From: Heliocidaris tuberculata
Taxonomy: Eukaryota > Echinodermata > Echinoidea > Camarodonta > Echinometridae
Length of the DNA stretch: 64,000 bases
Assembly: GCA_025618425.1 (NCBI GenBank)
Contig: CM046847.1
Coordinates: 13,307,468-13,371,467 of the forward strand
Direction of reading: 5' to 3'
Below are positions 35,210-46,922 of the stretch, piece after piece. Both the position numbers and the translations under genes were made by a program. The notes under the pieces are model-generated. The model made no database searches. It saw only the letters and a program-made list of their open reading frames with translations, and was not told the DNA's origin. The first letter of the stretch is position 1. Every line of letters begins with the position of its first letter.

Positions 35210-35766
35210 TTAACAAAGTTTAAGCATTGAAGATAGGACAGGTCTTCTGTATCATTCCCAGTTTATATCACAGATCGCAGAGACTCATCCGTATGATGGC
35301 GATGCTAAATGGTAATCAAAATGTAAATAATTATTCTTAAAAAATAATATACAAGTCTCTTAAAACCTGACATAAGCAATACAACAATTAACATAAAAAG
35401 AAACAGATTTGAAAGAGAGCATATATTTTTTTTCAAAATGGTGATAGCTGGTGTTGTAAAATGGCAATTGGTAAATAAATAACTATGTAAATAATTATTA
35501 ATAATTATTTTTGAATACACATCTGAAAAAGTAAAAACAGCAGTGATAGCACCAAACTCATGAAAGAGACAAAAACAGGAGATTATTAATTTATTGATTT
35601 TTTTTTTTTTGGGGGGGGAGGGGTGGGGGTGGGGGGATGGGATCAATATGATATAGCAACTTCAGTAGGTATAAGTCTTTGAGAAGCAAAATAATGAATA
35701 CTTAAATCTCAGAAGTTCTGTCTACAATTAACAAGATTGCATAGACTGTCAAAAAATCAACATTAA

Positions 35767-36345
35767 AGGAAACCAAAACCCAGGGAGAGAATCAATGTTA
35801 TTGGAAACTGAAAATTCAGAGAAGCACTTTACAAAAAGTTTCATTAAAATTGGTTAAAAAATGAGAGAGTTATGGAAGTTTGAAAAGTCTCGTTTTACTT
35901 TCTATGGGGATCCTCAAATTGGCAAAATTGCTTCAAAATGGCTGATTTTGTGAACAACTCTCCATTTGTTTTGTACACAGATTTTCAGATTTTCCCCATT
36001 ATCTCTCAGGGTGCTCCTTGTCTCCTCCTGAACTCGACATATGTGGTGTAAAATACATTTTCCCATTATATATGTTGAGCTCAGAAGGAGATTAACTGCA
36101 CCTTGAAAGATAATGGGGAAAATCTGAAAATCTGTGTACAAAACAAATGGAGAGTTGTTCAAAAAATCAGCCATTTTGAAGCAATTTTGCCAATTTGAGG
36201 ATCCCCATAGAAAGTAAAACGAGACTTTTCAAACTTCCATAACTCTCTCATTTTTTAACCAATTTTAATGAAACTTTTTGTAAAGTGCTTCTCTGAATTT
36301 TCACTTTCCAATAACATTGATTCTCTCCTTGGGTTTTGGTTTCCT
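35767..36345. mobile_element. TTAA-flanked foldback (AGGAAACCAAAACCC), copy 2, near-perfect palindrome
   Basis: A 579-bp element, TTAA on both sides, with arms of about 250 bp that are nearly identical (AGGAAACCAAAACCCAGG and complement; GTTTTGTACACAGATTTTCA and its mirror). The high arm identity suggests a recent insertion or arm-to-arm conversion. Confidence 0.92.
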
Positions 36346-36972
36346 TTAAGGCAATTTCAGTGCTCTATACTGCATTGCCTACATAAATTCTACTGAGCTT
36401 ATTTATTAAAGAGGTCATATTGGAATGCCTGTAGATTTCAAGAGGCAAATATGTAATTGGCATGGTAAAATGTTTTTACATTTATTCAAAATTCTTGTTA
36501 TTGTTTCAAATGCAATGCACAAATCTTGTTGCAAAAACAAGATTTTCTCTAAACAAGGTGAAAGATATAATGAATTCTTCTAAGTAGCATGATAATCATA
36601 TTTTTACAACATTATTTTTGCAAGCACAAATTACTTTTGAATTATGTTAATACATTGTTGCAATACAATTCATGTTTTATTTCTAAAAACTATGAAAATA
36701 AAACAAAGAGTGAAATGTAATACAATGATTTAGTAATTTTAACTATTTTCATTATAGGTTTATGAACACACACAACCACAGAAGTTTTGCAGTAAAAATA
36801 ACCAGACTCATTACAATAATTTCCATCTTCATCAGAAAGTGAAAATGCTAATCATATAAATGAATGATGCCTTGTGTTCACGGATAATATAAATTTCAAG
36901 TGTGGGTCACATTTGTCCGAATACAATGTGAGTATGCTCATGTCTGTTAATACTTATAGTAGGGTAGCCCTA

Positions 36973-37122
36973 CATAGAGAAAACGCTGTTTAAAAATGCA
37001 AACAGTTGTTTACAATATGAACTGAACAACCTGTTGTACAGTTCATAGTGTAAACAATTTGTTTAAATATTAAACAGGTTGTATAAGTTTTAAACAAACT
37101 TTTAAACAGCATTTTTACTGTG
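36973..37122. mobile_element. 150-bp GTTTAAA-repeat MITE
   Basis: Ends CATAGAGAAAACGCTGTTTA and the complement TAAACAGCATTTTTACTGTG; internal GTTGTTTAC, AACAACCTGTTGT and TTTAAACA units. Short relative of the exon-carrying element at 15648-16814. Confidence 0.8.
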
Positions 37123-37185
37123 CAGGGTGTACTTTTAATGAAATATCTTATTATCGTTATCAGATTGATGTGACCCATGCTTTAA

Positions 37186-37593
37186 CCCTTTCGAGACAAT
37201 CGACCACATTTTGTAGTTTAGCTCAATAACTTTTGATTCAGAGCTCTAAAAAATATACCAGATACATGAGTAGAAAGAGCAAAAATTTCTGTACAAACTA
37301 TGTCCTTTTTGTTGCATGGCCATTATTGCGTTTGATGCTAGAATTTTAGAAACGAGAATAAGGTTGAAAATCCTTAAATTGGCAACACTTTGAGAGGTTC
37401 AAAATCCTTGTTTTTTTAAATCAAAATGGACAATTTTTTCAACTTTTCGATAAATTCCTAACCATATATTGTTTTCAAGACATATTACACCTTATTAGAA
37501 CCATGTGGCACTAAAAGAAAAATATTATTATTGCCAATTTAAAGAACAAAATGTGATCAATTTAGCCCTTAAATAATTCCTGTCCTGAAAGGG
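37186..37593. mobile_element. 408-bp piggyBac-like MITE, copy 2
   Basis: TTAA|CCCTTTCGAGACAATCGACC...CCTGTCCTGAAAGGG|TTAA; see copy at 33092-33499. It lies about 140 bp from exon 5 in the intron that follows it. Confidence 0.88.
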
Positions 37594-37732
37594 TTAACCA
37601 GAAAATGAAAGTGTTAATCATATACACGAATAATGACTAGTGCTAGTAGAATGAAACTGAAAATGTTAGAAAACAAAATAAATGGAAAGCTGGAACATGA
37701 AAACCAAAGTAGAATGAAAACACTTGTCTCAC

Positions 37733-37753
37733 CTTCACCTTGATGGTAATCAT
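37733..37753 (-). CDS. Exon 5: 21-nt microexon (residues 72-79)
   Basis: The donor GAAG|GTGAGAC is good; the acceptor AACAAAG|AT has a T-rich tract further upstream. It encodes DYHQGE with split codons at both ends (Asp before, Val after), so it keeps the frame whether included or skipped. It begins the acidic Tyr-rich block. As a microexon it is the least certain internal exon on sequence alone; what supports it is exact phase agreement with both neighbours. Confidence 0.55.
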
Positions 37754-37893
37754 CTTTGTTAAAAACAAAAAAATGAAAGAAGAAATAAAACAAACAAGGT
37801 TATAAAAGAGGGTAGGAAAAAGTTTTCAAAAGTAATCCTAAAGTTCCCAAACCCCTTCATGTACATAAAGTGGATTCCATTCATACAGATACC

Positions 37894-38301
37894 CAGGGTT
37901 GTCACCAGGGACTTTTTAGTGGTGGAAATTTTATCGCCCGACACCTTGCCACGGGGGTTCAGGGGGACAAAAACTAGTTGGTTTTCAGGGCTTATAAGTT
38001 ATAGTTAAACCGTAAAAATATGTATCTACACAGTACACACTGTATTGTAGCTGCAGCATTAAGCATTGTAACTACTGTACTAGTATTTGGTTTACTTTGT
38101 ACAACCTGCTGTGAGTGCTGTCAGATTACTGACTTAAACCACAATTGCTCGTTCGTAGGTCAGAATCGTAGTATTTTTTCTTTGTCAGTGGGGAAATAAG
38201 TGCCTGGCGGGCAGGTGTGATGTTGCATTGAGTGCCGGTCGGAAATTTTGAGTGGTGGAAGGTTCCGACCGGCGCCGACCACCGTAATGACAACGCTGCT
38301 G
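37894..38301. mobile_element. Element with CAGGGTTGTCA / TGACAACGCTG ends
   Basis: Short inverted ends (CAGGGTTGTCACC...GGTAATGACAACGCTG-like) enclose sequence with repeated TGGTGGAA and ACCGGC/GCCGGTCGG words. hAT-like by terminus only. Confidence 0.45.
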
Positions 38302-38309
38302 ATACCCCT

Positions 38310-39260
38310 TTGCAATGCTCTATGATTAGCAGGTAAGTTAAAGTAACCAGCAGTTCTTGAGAATGAAATGCATAATTTGAACTATAAAGTAAACAGGTCT
38401 ATCAAGAAGTTTTCATCAGATTAATGCTTGAGAAACTTGATTACTTGTGCATAATTTGTATTTGAAACATGAGGATGTCAAACAGAAGGGTGTCAGAACA
38501 GAGGCTGCAAGGGTACAAAAGTAGATGGAAAGCAAACATAAAGGGTAAAACAAATAATTACTTACACAAATGGAGAAATGAAACAGATTTAAAACACATC
38601 ATTTCAAAATATTATACATATATTATTTTTAAAAGCAAAATATAAACACATAAATGGCTTAGAGAGGAATATCAATATGATTATAAAGAGAACTTTTCAA
38701 AAAGATGAAGAGTCTCCACATAAAAGAAATTTTATAAGATTGGTTGACAAAAAAACCCCAAAAACCCCCCCAAACCCCAACTTTCTATATTTTGTTTCAA
38801 GATATACTGACATTAATTGTAACATATCGCTAGCAGAAATGAAAATATTGTCAATCTAAAATTTTCAATAGCAATGTAAATATGCACTGCACTTTTTATG
38901 ATGGTACCTTCATACAATGAATCTGAAAACTGGTGTAAGTATAAAAACACTTGAAGCATTTCAGGACTTGAAAGCACTTCAGGTTTAAGGGTTTTTTGCT
39001 CTTTAAGGCAATGCCCAAGTGATCGCGACTTCCCAGTTAAAGCTACTTATTGCCTAACTGTCACAGAGATGAGGAAACAAAGTTGGACAACATGATTAAA
39101 TTCATCCCAAGTCCAGTTTCGGCTGACCCGATGTCCAAAGGCTCATCCTGTAATTAAGACAAGAAGTTCCGAGGAACCAGCAAAATAAAAGACTCCTTTA
39201 GATGCACGTTTCTTTTCACATGTAGCTCTGTGGACATCTGATTTCCTTCTGAACAGGCAC
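38310..39260. other. Intron 4 sequence without recognised genes
   Basis: AT-rich sequence with no supported exon and no clear repeat family seen. Confidence 0.4.
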
Positions 39261-39296
39261 TTTGTATTTCACCTGTTAAATGTCTGCAATAAATAA

Positions 39297-39630
39297 CGTG
39301 ACCTGGCGATCATGGAAGGCCACATCATTCATTTCATATAACGAAAAATGAAAGTCAGATGCAGCAGGCCTAATAAAAAGTGCAAAATTCCAACGACCTT
39401 CTACAATAACAGTTCACAAAAAAATTGCAACTAATATGTGACCTAGTAACCATGGAATGCCACATCATTCATTTTATATTCTGAAAAATAAAAGTGAGAT
39501 ACTGCAGGGCAGCAGGCCTTATAACAAGAGCACAATTTCAACTACCTTAATGTGACCAGGTAATCATGGAAGGCCATGTTGTTCATTAGATATTTTGAAA
39601 AATGAAAGTGAGATCCTGCAGGCCTAACAT
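39297..39630. repeat. Three tandem imperfect repeats (116-139 bp)
   Basis: GTGACCTGGCGATCATGGAA (39298), GTGACCTAGTAACCATGGAA (39437) and GTGACCAGGTAATCATGGAA (39553), each followed by GGCCACATCATTCATT-like text, AAAAATGAAAGT and GCAGGCCT. A local triplication. Confidence 0.85.
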
Positions 39631-40147
39631 TAAAGGGAAAAGGATTTCATCTATCACCTAACTTGATAGTTCCAAAAGTTCATTATTAATGCAAGGAACA
39701 TTTCAAGTAACTGCTGCCTCCAATATTTTGAATGCTATTATCTTTGTAAAATGCAATTCTATGTCCTGATATTCCAGATTTTGATAAGATTTAGTTATTG
39801 TTTACTTTAAATACTAAGAAAAGATGTGAGAATATAGGTGAAGCATGCAAGGGACCTACTGCTCTAAGTCCTAGTTGAGGAAGTAGGAAATTGAAGATTT
39901 ATGTTTTACTCAAGAGTGACAAGTGCATTGATTCAGGGGCAGATCTGGGATTTTTTAACAAGGGGGGGGGGCATACTTCTGAAAAATCAACAAAAAAAGG
40001 GGGGTAAGAAAGGCTACCAAATTTCTCAGGTTCATTTTTATTTTGGGGTCTAGGGAAACATTTATTTTTAAACGTAAGTTCTGCATGAGAGTGTTTGAAA
40101 GGGGGGCATATGTGCACCCCCCCCCCCCCACCAATCAGCCAATGCAC

Positions 40148-40250
40148 TGATTTTTACCAACAACTGTTATAAGCTACTGAAATCCTTGCATCGGATTGGC
40201 TGAGAGCAAATTTGTCGGTAAAAATCACTGACAAAACACTCGATGAAACT
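40148..40250. mobile_element. Partial copy of the CAAGCGTTTTGTC foldback
   Basis: Contains AACTGTTATAAGCTACTGAA, TTGCATCGGATTGGCTGAGA and CACTGACAAAACACTCGATG, matching the complement of 723-868. It sits next to poly-C/poly-G tracts at 39961-40133. Confidence 0.7.
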
Positions 40251-40974
40251 GATTCACTGATTCACATGCTCTAACCATGACAAACTGGGAGAGCTTGAAA
40301 TTGAAAAAAAAAAAGCATAAATTCCTTCAAATCTATGAATGCCCTTAGATACTAGTTGTGTTTTGAACAAGCCCACTTCTCTTTTTTTTTTCCAATTTTG
40401 TATTTCTCAATACTAGAAGAGTAGAAAACTATGTGTTCTAATCAATTGATATGCATTTCGTGGCCAAGGAAAAGGATTGTGGAGTAGAAGTAGGTCATCA
40501 GGATATGAAACATGTCAATCTTACAGAAAGTGTCAATATCTCCAAGGAAAATACCCATACTTCATTGACTTACATGTATATGCAATATATAACATACATG
40601 TACAAAATGTTGTATTAAATGATGTTATGGTGTTCCATATACAATAGGAAAAGCTAATAAAGGTAGCAAAAACTACCATGGAGCAATCAAGGTAATGCTA
40701 AATATGTAATGGGATTCGGTTTCAAGAGAAACTAGCTCAACAGTTTGGTTGTTTAGATGAGAAAAATAAAAACAAACTAACAAAGACTTGCTGGAAATCA
40801 CATTTCCTGCAAAGCAAAACTCCCATCAGTTGTAAATTGGGGACCATGATATGCACATGAGTTGGAACGATCCCTATTGCTCAATTATTATACATTTTTT
40901 AATAAAAGTTGTCAACCAGATATATTCATTTGTTATTTGAAACATTCAGTATATTAAGTTTTGTTTAATTATGT

Positions 40975-41103
40975 GTATTTATTTATTTATTTATTTTATT
41001 CATTTTTTTATTTTTTTTCAATTTATTTTTTTTATTTTTAATTTATTTATTTATTTTGTATTTTATTTTTTTTTTTTTTTTTGAGGGGGGGGGGGGGAGG
41101 GAG
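40975..41103. repeat. TTTA/T-rich tract followed by poly-G
   Basis: TATTTATTTATT units, a long T run, then GAGGGGGGGG. Low complexity. Confidence 0.9.
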
Positions 41104-41237
41104 GATTTCCTTTAAAAGGGTGGAATCTGTCAGTTGGCACTAATCTCTGGTTTCTGAATCAGAGAAACAGTGCCTTAATTACTACAGTGTATATATTACA
41201 TCAACAATACCATACATTCCAAAACTATGTTCTTATA

Positions 41238-42120
41238 GGGGAATTAACCTCAAAATATAAATGTGCTTATATTCAAAGACGTAATCTATTCCTTCTTGTT
41301 TTCCTACGTAGTTTTGTATAAAAATGTATGAGATGTGTATAAATTAAGATTCTCTCAGTAGAATTTATCATCTGCTAGCAATACCTGGGGGCTGCCATTT
41401 TCTTGATGTGTACATAAAGATATTTTTAATCTGAAAGCAAAATTGTCTTTCTTCCTGATACAAAATCCCATTTGAGATTTATATTTAACAGATATATACA
41501 TATATTCTAAAAACGAAAATGTGGTTTATATTTCTTTGAAAATGACTATTTTACTAAACAGAAATCTATTTTTCTTGATGCTATGACGTACCTGACAGAG
41601 CAAATTAATTAAAATTTATGGATGATAACTTTCCCGAGCGTCAATAGTGACAAACTATGCATTCACCTGCATTGGGATAATGGACTTCAATAGTCAGAAT
41701 GCGCATTGTATAAATTATGTTCTGCTCTGCCAGGCAAGCCCAAGAAATCGATTTCTATTTAGCAAAACCAGAGAATTTAAAAAGAAATCTATAAATTTCA
41801 AATTTTAGAATATATGTATACACCTGTTAAGTATTTTCCATCATATATGGGTTTCTTTTTGTAATGAAGAGAAGCAATTTAGCTCTGGGATTAAAAATAT
41901 CTTCCTGACCAGAACGGTTTCCAATGGTTCATGTACAAATCCATATCATCCAGAAAATGGCATCCCGCATGTAAAGTGTTAGCACATGATACCGAGTGCT
42001 AGAATGTCTTGATTTAAACCCCTTTCTGATATTTTATTTTTAAAATGATACAGGCCAATGATTAAGAATATATTACACCTTTGAACATAAGTACATTTAT
42101 ATTCTGGGGTTAATTCTCCT
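41238..42120. mobile_element. 880-bp foldback element (GGGGAATTAACCTCAAAATAT ends)
   Basis: GGGGAATTAACCTCAAAATA and TTCAAAG on the left mirror CTTTGAACATAAGTACATTT and GGGGTTAATTCTCC on the right. Internal matches continue inward (AAATCTATTTTTCTTGATGC... versus GAAATCGATTTCTATTTAGC; CTGACAGAGCA versus TGCTCTGCCAG). The centre contains GACGTACC and ACTATGCATTCACC. No frame of note. Confidence 0.75.
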
Positions 42121-42979
42121 TTAAACTTTCTACCTCACTGTTACTGAGACCTTAGGAAAGTATTGATTATCATGCAAAGTAGGTTATTTAATATTCTTTA
42201 AATATAACAAAGGAAATTCACATAGACTGTAACTATTAAGAATGATTGAATTCCATTTCCTGGTAAATAACACTACACAAAGATGGTATTTCTTAAAATT
42301 GTTTCATCTCTCCATTTCAACATCTAATTCACTTAAGTTTGGAAAGTATCTTAAGAGGAAATGCATTCAAATCTATTTTCTATTCTTTACTTCTCAGAAA
42401 ATTCACACTGATGAATATTACACATCTATTTCAATAGTAAAAGAAGTGATTACAAAATTTTGCAACACCATGAAGTCTGTCTCTCATTTTATTTTACTGG
42501 ATTACTGAAAGATCTATCGGTTGCTTGGACTATGATTTTAAAACTATTCCAAAAATGTTTAATTCACAGGCACATTTAGTCTTGAGTTCTATATATGCCA
42601 AAAAAGAAATTATCAGAATCAAACAAAATAATTGAATAAATTATGTAAAGAAAAGAAGAAAAAAGAAAGATTTCTCCATATTTGATATAAAATATATATT
42701 ATCCCTGAATAATAAACATGAAAACAATGTGGTCTGTTAGGAGTGCAAACCATATCATGCAAATTTAAAAAAAAAAGAAGTTTAGCCACATGAGGATTCT
42801 CATGATCATCAATCAAAATTGACTTTGAGTCAATTAACTTCTTGAAAAAGTGAGATTCCTCTTTCCCCTGTACATCTTTACCTGAAATACTCATTCAATT
42901 AGTACAAATCAAGATCACATTGAAACATTCAATTTGGAATGATAATAAAAAATTGTCAACTTGCTTCACATTTGATTAA

Positions 42980-43505
42980 TGGGCAATCCAACCTTTGTAA
43001 TAATTTGAAAGCAGAAAAATCAGAGAAGCAGATTGGTGAAAGTTTGAACGAAATCAACAAGCAATAAGAAAGTTATAATATTCTTTAAAGTTGTAATCAC
43101 TATACAAATGGGAATTTCAAAATGACTGTGTCGGTATGGTGATGCAGCGGCGATCAACCTTCCCAAGACACAATATGACTTAAATGTCAATTTTTCAAAC
43201 TTGATGCATAACTCAGTAGGATCTTTTTTCTTTTTGGAGGAACTATAACAATATGCTATCTACAGTATGTTTTGAGTACTAGAGAAAAGGCACTCAGAAG
43301 AAAACTGTAATTTAATTATATGACAAATCGGAGAGTTGACCGTGAATACCTCACAATTGCTTCTACAAATTGTCAATTTGAGATTAGCATCTAGATGTAA
43401 AAATCTCATTTTTCCTTATCCGATTTCTTTAACACTTTCACCATCCTGTTTCTCTTATTTTTCTCCTTTCACACATCAGCCTTTTACAAAGGTTGGATTT
43501 GTTCT
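42980..43505. mobile_element. TTAA-flanked foldback (TGGGCAATCCAACC), older copy
   Basis: TTAA at 42976-42979; the right flank is degraded to TTAC. Ends TGGGCAATCCAACCTTTGTA and TACAAAGGTTGGATTTGTTCT. Confidence 0.8.
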
Positions 43506-43835
43506 TTACAGACCAGAAGACTCTAAATTCTCAAACATATTATATAATGATAGCCTTACATGTACACTCCAACAACAACAACAAAAATGAAGGAAATGTC
43601 ATAGGGTTGACAATTCATTTTTCACGATTATTTTCATCCAGTATTCCTGAAAAAGGAAGAATGAGCAACAGGATATTGTTGTGAAGGAAATAAAGAGCAG
43701 CAGGAACTGCATTTGCCCTATTTTCTTCCTGAGAAACATATACACTATACTTCAGGGAACATTTCAACAATACATCTACACATGTATTTACTGATCACAA
43801 ACATAATCACTGCTCTGGACTTAATTCTCCTTTAA

Positions 43836-43907
43836 CCCGTTGACTACTGAATTCTCAAAGTCCCATAAGGTTAATACATGGAACACCCGTTTCCTGTATG
43901 CAATGGG
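43836..43907. mobile_element. 72-bp TTAA mini-element, copy 1
   Basis: TTAA|CCCGTTGACTACTGAATTCT...TGCAATGGG|TTAA. Same length and layout as 47610-47681. CCC/GGG ends with TTAA fit piggyBac-type targeting. Confidence 0.8.
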
Positions 43908-45009
43908 TTAACACATGGGAAAAAATTTAAGACATATTTTTGTACTAGAATACTATCACATATCATCACTTACTGTTTTTCATCTCATATTTATACTCTG
44001 ATATTTACATTTCTATTTTTTGCCACATTGTTTCAACAATACATTTTTTATGATTCACAAAAATACTCATTGCTCTGTTCCTAAACAGAAAAAAACAACT
44101 TACAAAACTGGAAACATTGGAAATGATTCAAATGGCTGAAAAACTTTAAGTGTACCAATCACCTGAAAAAAATTATTTGTGAACAACTAGAATGTATAAA
44201 ATTAAGCTTAAAACACTTTACCTGCCTGGGCTACTATGGGTTAACGATTAAGGTGTATGAGGAAAATAAAGGATCACATAAAACACCCATGTTCTATGTA
44301 CGCGTGTATGGGTGCGTCGCCTAGTCTCCTCACAAGTCGCTGTAAATATATTTAGAGTGTGTTTCAACTTGCAATATCCCTTTTATTTTATAGAATCAAC
44401 ATTTGAAGCTCATATTTTGAATATAGCATAGCTACATTGAACCCCTAACATACAGAACAAAATATTGTTTTGTGAAAGGTACACTTCAAGTTTTTGCTCA
44501 GAGAACCAATGATATAAAAGATGCATTAGCAAAAAAAAGGAAAGATTTCTAAGCAATCTGTACGCACTCCTGAAATGTGTTGTTTTATGCTAAGAATTAT
44601 ATAACATCATAAATCCAGCAACGTAATGAAAAAGGTAAAATCACTCATTTATGTGGCAAATGGTCTTTAAAAAAATCACAACATAGTCTCTATAGATATG
44701 CGATTTCTTTTCAAATATAAGTTTTCCCGAGCAATTTAATCATTTAGTCACTCAAATTCATTTTGCATGCATTCAAATTAATGCGAATGTCACCCTCGGA
44801 CAAATTTCTGTTATTCAAATTAAGAATGCAATCATTCAAATTCAACAACCAAGAAACCAATGCAACTTACACTTGTTTTTTTGAGAACTGAGTATTCAAG
44901 TAACACGGTAGGCTCGATGAGCTTGTACAAGGCACTCAATTTCAATTGTAGGCCTCCAGGAATCAATGTCACAGGTCCTGCAACACCTGTATTGGTGTAG
45001 TGCTGCAGC

Positions 45010-45570
45010 TTGCAACCCAAAGTCCTGGGCCCCGTCTTGTAAAGAGTTGCGAATGATTCAAATCGATCGCAACTTAAAATTAATTGCAACTGTGTACTTA
45101 AGAGATAGGAGTTGCGATTGATTTCAAGATGCGATTGATTCAAATCAATCGCAACTCTTGATAAGATGGGGCTCTGGTCTGGTCTGGCTCTTTAACCTTT
45201 AAAAATCCTTCCCAGGTTCCCGACCGGAGCAGTAACTCATTAAGGACCGGTAACTCATTACATCTATCTTCAAAATTTCCATACCAATAAATGTCTGTTC
45301 ATTTCCAAAGAGGGCTTTGAGACATATATTACAATACATTCTTGGCAGACATGTACACACACACACAAATATATTTCCTAATTCATTTTTCTGAATGACA
45401 AGATACATCCAAAAAAATTGAGCTTTTCTACAACTCTTTTCCACCAGACCTCTGTTACCGAGTTCAACCGCTTTGCGTTTCAGTCTGGTTCGTGTCTGGC
45501 TCGGCTCCAAACCTTCAGTTTGGTGAGTTTGAGACTGGTTCTGGTACCGAGCTGCAGCACTACACTGGTG
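45010..45570. repeat. Dispersed repeat (CTGGTCTGGTCTGGCT), copy with MITE insertion
   Basis: Matches 30434-30840 but is interrupted between GCAACCCAAAGTCCTGG and TCTGGTCTGG by the element at 45025-45176. Confidence 0.75.
45025..45176. mobile_element. 152-bp foldback MITE (GCCCCGTCTTGTAAAGAGTTGCGA)
   Basis: GCCCCGTCTTGTAAAGAGTT and the mirror AACTCTTGATAAGATGGGGC at the ends; inner arms AATCGATCGCAACTT and GATTGATTCAAATC. The uninterrupted sequence at about 30448 shows the empty site. Confidence 0.85.
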
Positions 45571-45890
45571 ACAATTCGTCGTCGTTTTTACGAACTGACA
45601 AATCCATGCACACTGCGCAGAAACGTGAATTGGCTGGAAACGCATTTATAGATTTAGGTGTACTTGGATGAAGGAATTTGCTTTCGTTGCATAATTGCAT
45701 GTATTGATATATACATTAAAAGAAAGCTTATGACTTTAATTTTGAAATGGTGCATATTATTATGTATATTAATACGGAATAAGGAAAACACGATTTGAAG
45801 GTTCGTAAAACCGTTTTCTCTAAAGTGCATATTTGCGCGCGTGCACGGATTCGTCAGTTCGTAAAAACGGTGACAAATTGCTCTGCGGTC
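45565..45890. mobile_element. TIR element (GTGACAATTCGTCGTCGTTTTTACGAACTGAC)
   Basis: CGTTTTTACGAACTGACAAA and the mirror CGTCAGTTCGTAAAAACGGT lie about 270 bp apart in inverted orientation, with matching GCACACTGCGC/GCGCGTGCAC inner words. Confidence 0.65.
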
Positions 45891-46130
45891 AATATCAAAC
45901 ACTAACGCCATTCCTCAACAACAACTTCAGCCCTTGACTTAAATTTACACCAAACCATAAACTGAAAATAAAATCCCAAGGGCAACACTAACCCTATCCT
46001 GATACCTTTTAACAAGATAAAGCCCAGGGGAAATGTCGCTGGGGAAATGTCGCTAGAGAATGTGTTGAAGCACCGTGGCACTACCTTGGGTAAATACATG
46101 GAAATTTGGGGAAAGTGAATTTGTTATTAC

Positions 46131-46195
46131 CTGTCCGATAGTCCCTTTGTGGAGGCTCTGGTGGTCCCAAGTTCTGAGGGGGAACTTTCCTGTTA
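46131..46195 (-). CDS. Exon 4: proline-rich segment ending RDYRT (residues 50-72)
   Basis: The acceptor is CCTTCCAG|T and the donor ACAG|GTAATAAC. The exon encodes NRKVPPQNLGPPEPPQRDYR plus T. The spaced prolines are typical SH3/WW ligands. A VPP...RDY arrangement in front of an acidic stretch is a feature of the SLP-76/BLNK group (family knowledge). Tyr69 is a possible phosphosite. The exon leaves one base that combines with exon 5 to give Asp. Confidence 0.75.
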
Positions 46196-46847
46196 CTGGA
46201 AGGAAAAAATAAATTATTATGAATCAGACAGTATAGGCACAGGTTTCTAATATTTTTCTAATGATGAGTGTATTACACGATGTTGACTCCAACAGAGACA
46301 GAAATGACTAGAAGGATGAACACTTTCACCAAGTCTGCTTACGATGTAATTTCATTTAATTTTTGCAGTTTCAATATAAGCATACATGATGCATATCGAT
46401 TCAATAATTAAACATCAAACAATATAATAAATTTGTATATATATCAAACCAACAATAGAAAGATAAAGGCATTGAGAAGAGTACAAAATAAAATTTACAA
46501 AAATGGATCATTATTGACCTAACATATATAATGAAACAGAGGGGCATGCTAAGAAAGCAATGCTTGTATGATGCTTGCCCCGAAGACTTGGTTACGTAAT
46601 AGAATTTTGGTCAAACAAATTATAACAATTGGATAATTACTGGTGAAAGTTAAAGAAAAATTTATGTTATGCTTACTTAGGTTTATAGGAAAAGAAAGAG
46701 GGAGAGAGTTGTAAGAGACAGGAAATAGAAAGAAGGAGAGGTTGGGAGCAGGAGCAAAAACATGGTCGTTCGGCACATGTTAACAGCAAAACATGAATCT
46801 GGTACCGAGCTGCAGCACTATATCAAATTTAAAAACTCAGGTCTTAC

Positions 46848-46922
46848 TTTTTAGAATTGAAATTGGAGTTGGCATTCTTGCTCCTGCTTCTCTTGATGAT
46901 ATTGATATTCTTCCATAGCATA
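46848..46922 (-). CDS. Exon 3: basic segment (residues 25-50)
   Basis: The acceptor is CATGACAG|T and the donor AAAAA|GTAAG. In the frame fixed by exon 2 it reads MLWKNINIIKRSRSKNANSN and then FNSK, a Lys/Arg/Asn-rich stretch. It lies 652 bp upstream of exon 4, one of the shorter introns here. Two bases are left over and T from exon 4 completes Asn. A competing frame in the same DNA ends in a stop before the donor, which supports the chosen phase. Confidence 0.68.

Noticed and set aside
42619..42894. Minus-strand frame MSISGKDVQGKEESHFFKKL...
   Set aside because: Reads protein-like and has an acceptor-like TTTCAG, but no in-phase donor linking it to exons 4 or 5 was found, and it ends in low-complexity AT sequence.
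44832..45143. 103-codon minus-strand frame with ALYKLIEPTVLLEYSVLKK
   Set aside because: Runs through a MITE and a dispersed repeat; the good-looking donor at 44870 has no matching acceptor and no phase partner.
45199..45645. 148-codon minus-strand frame
   Set aside because: Covers a dispersed repeat that also occurs at 30.4-30.8 kb, where the frame is broken.
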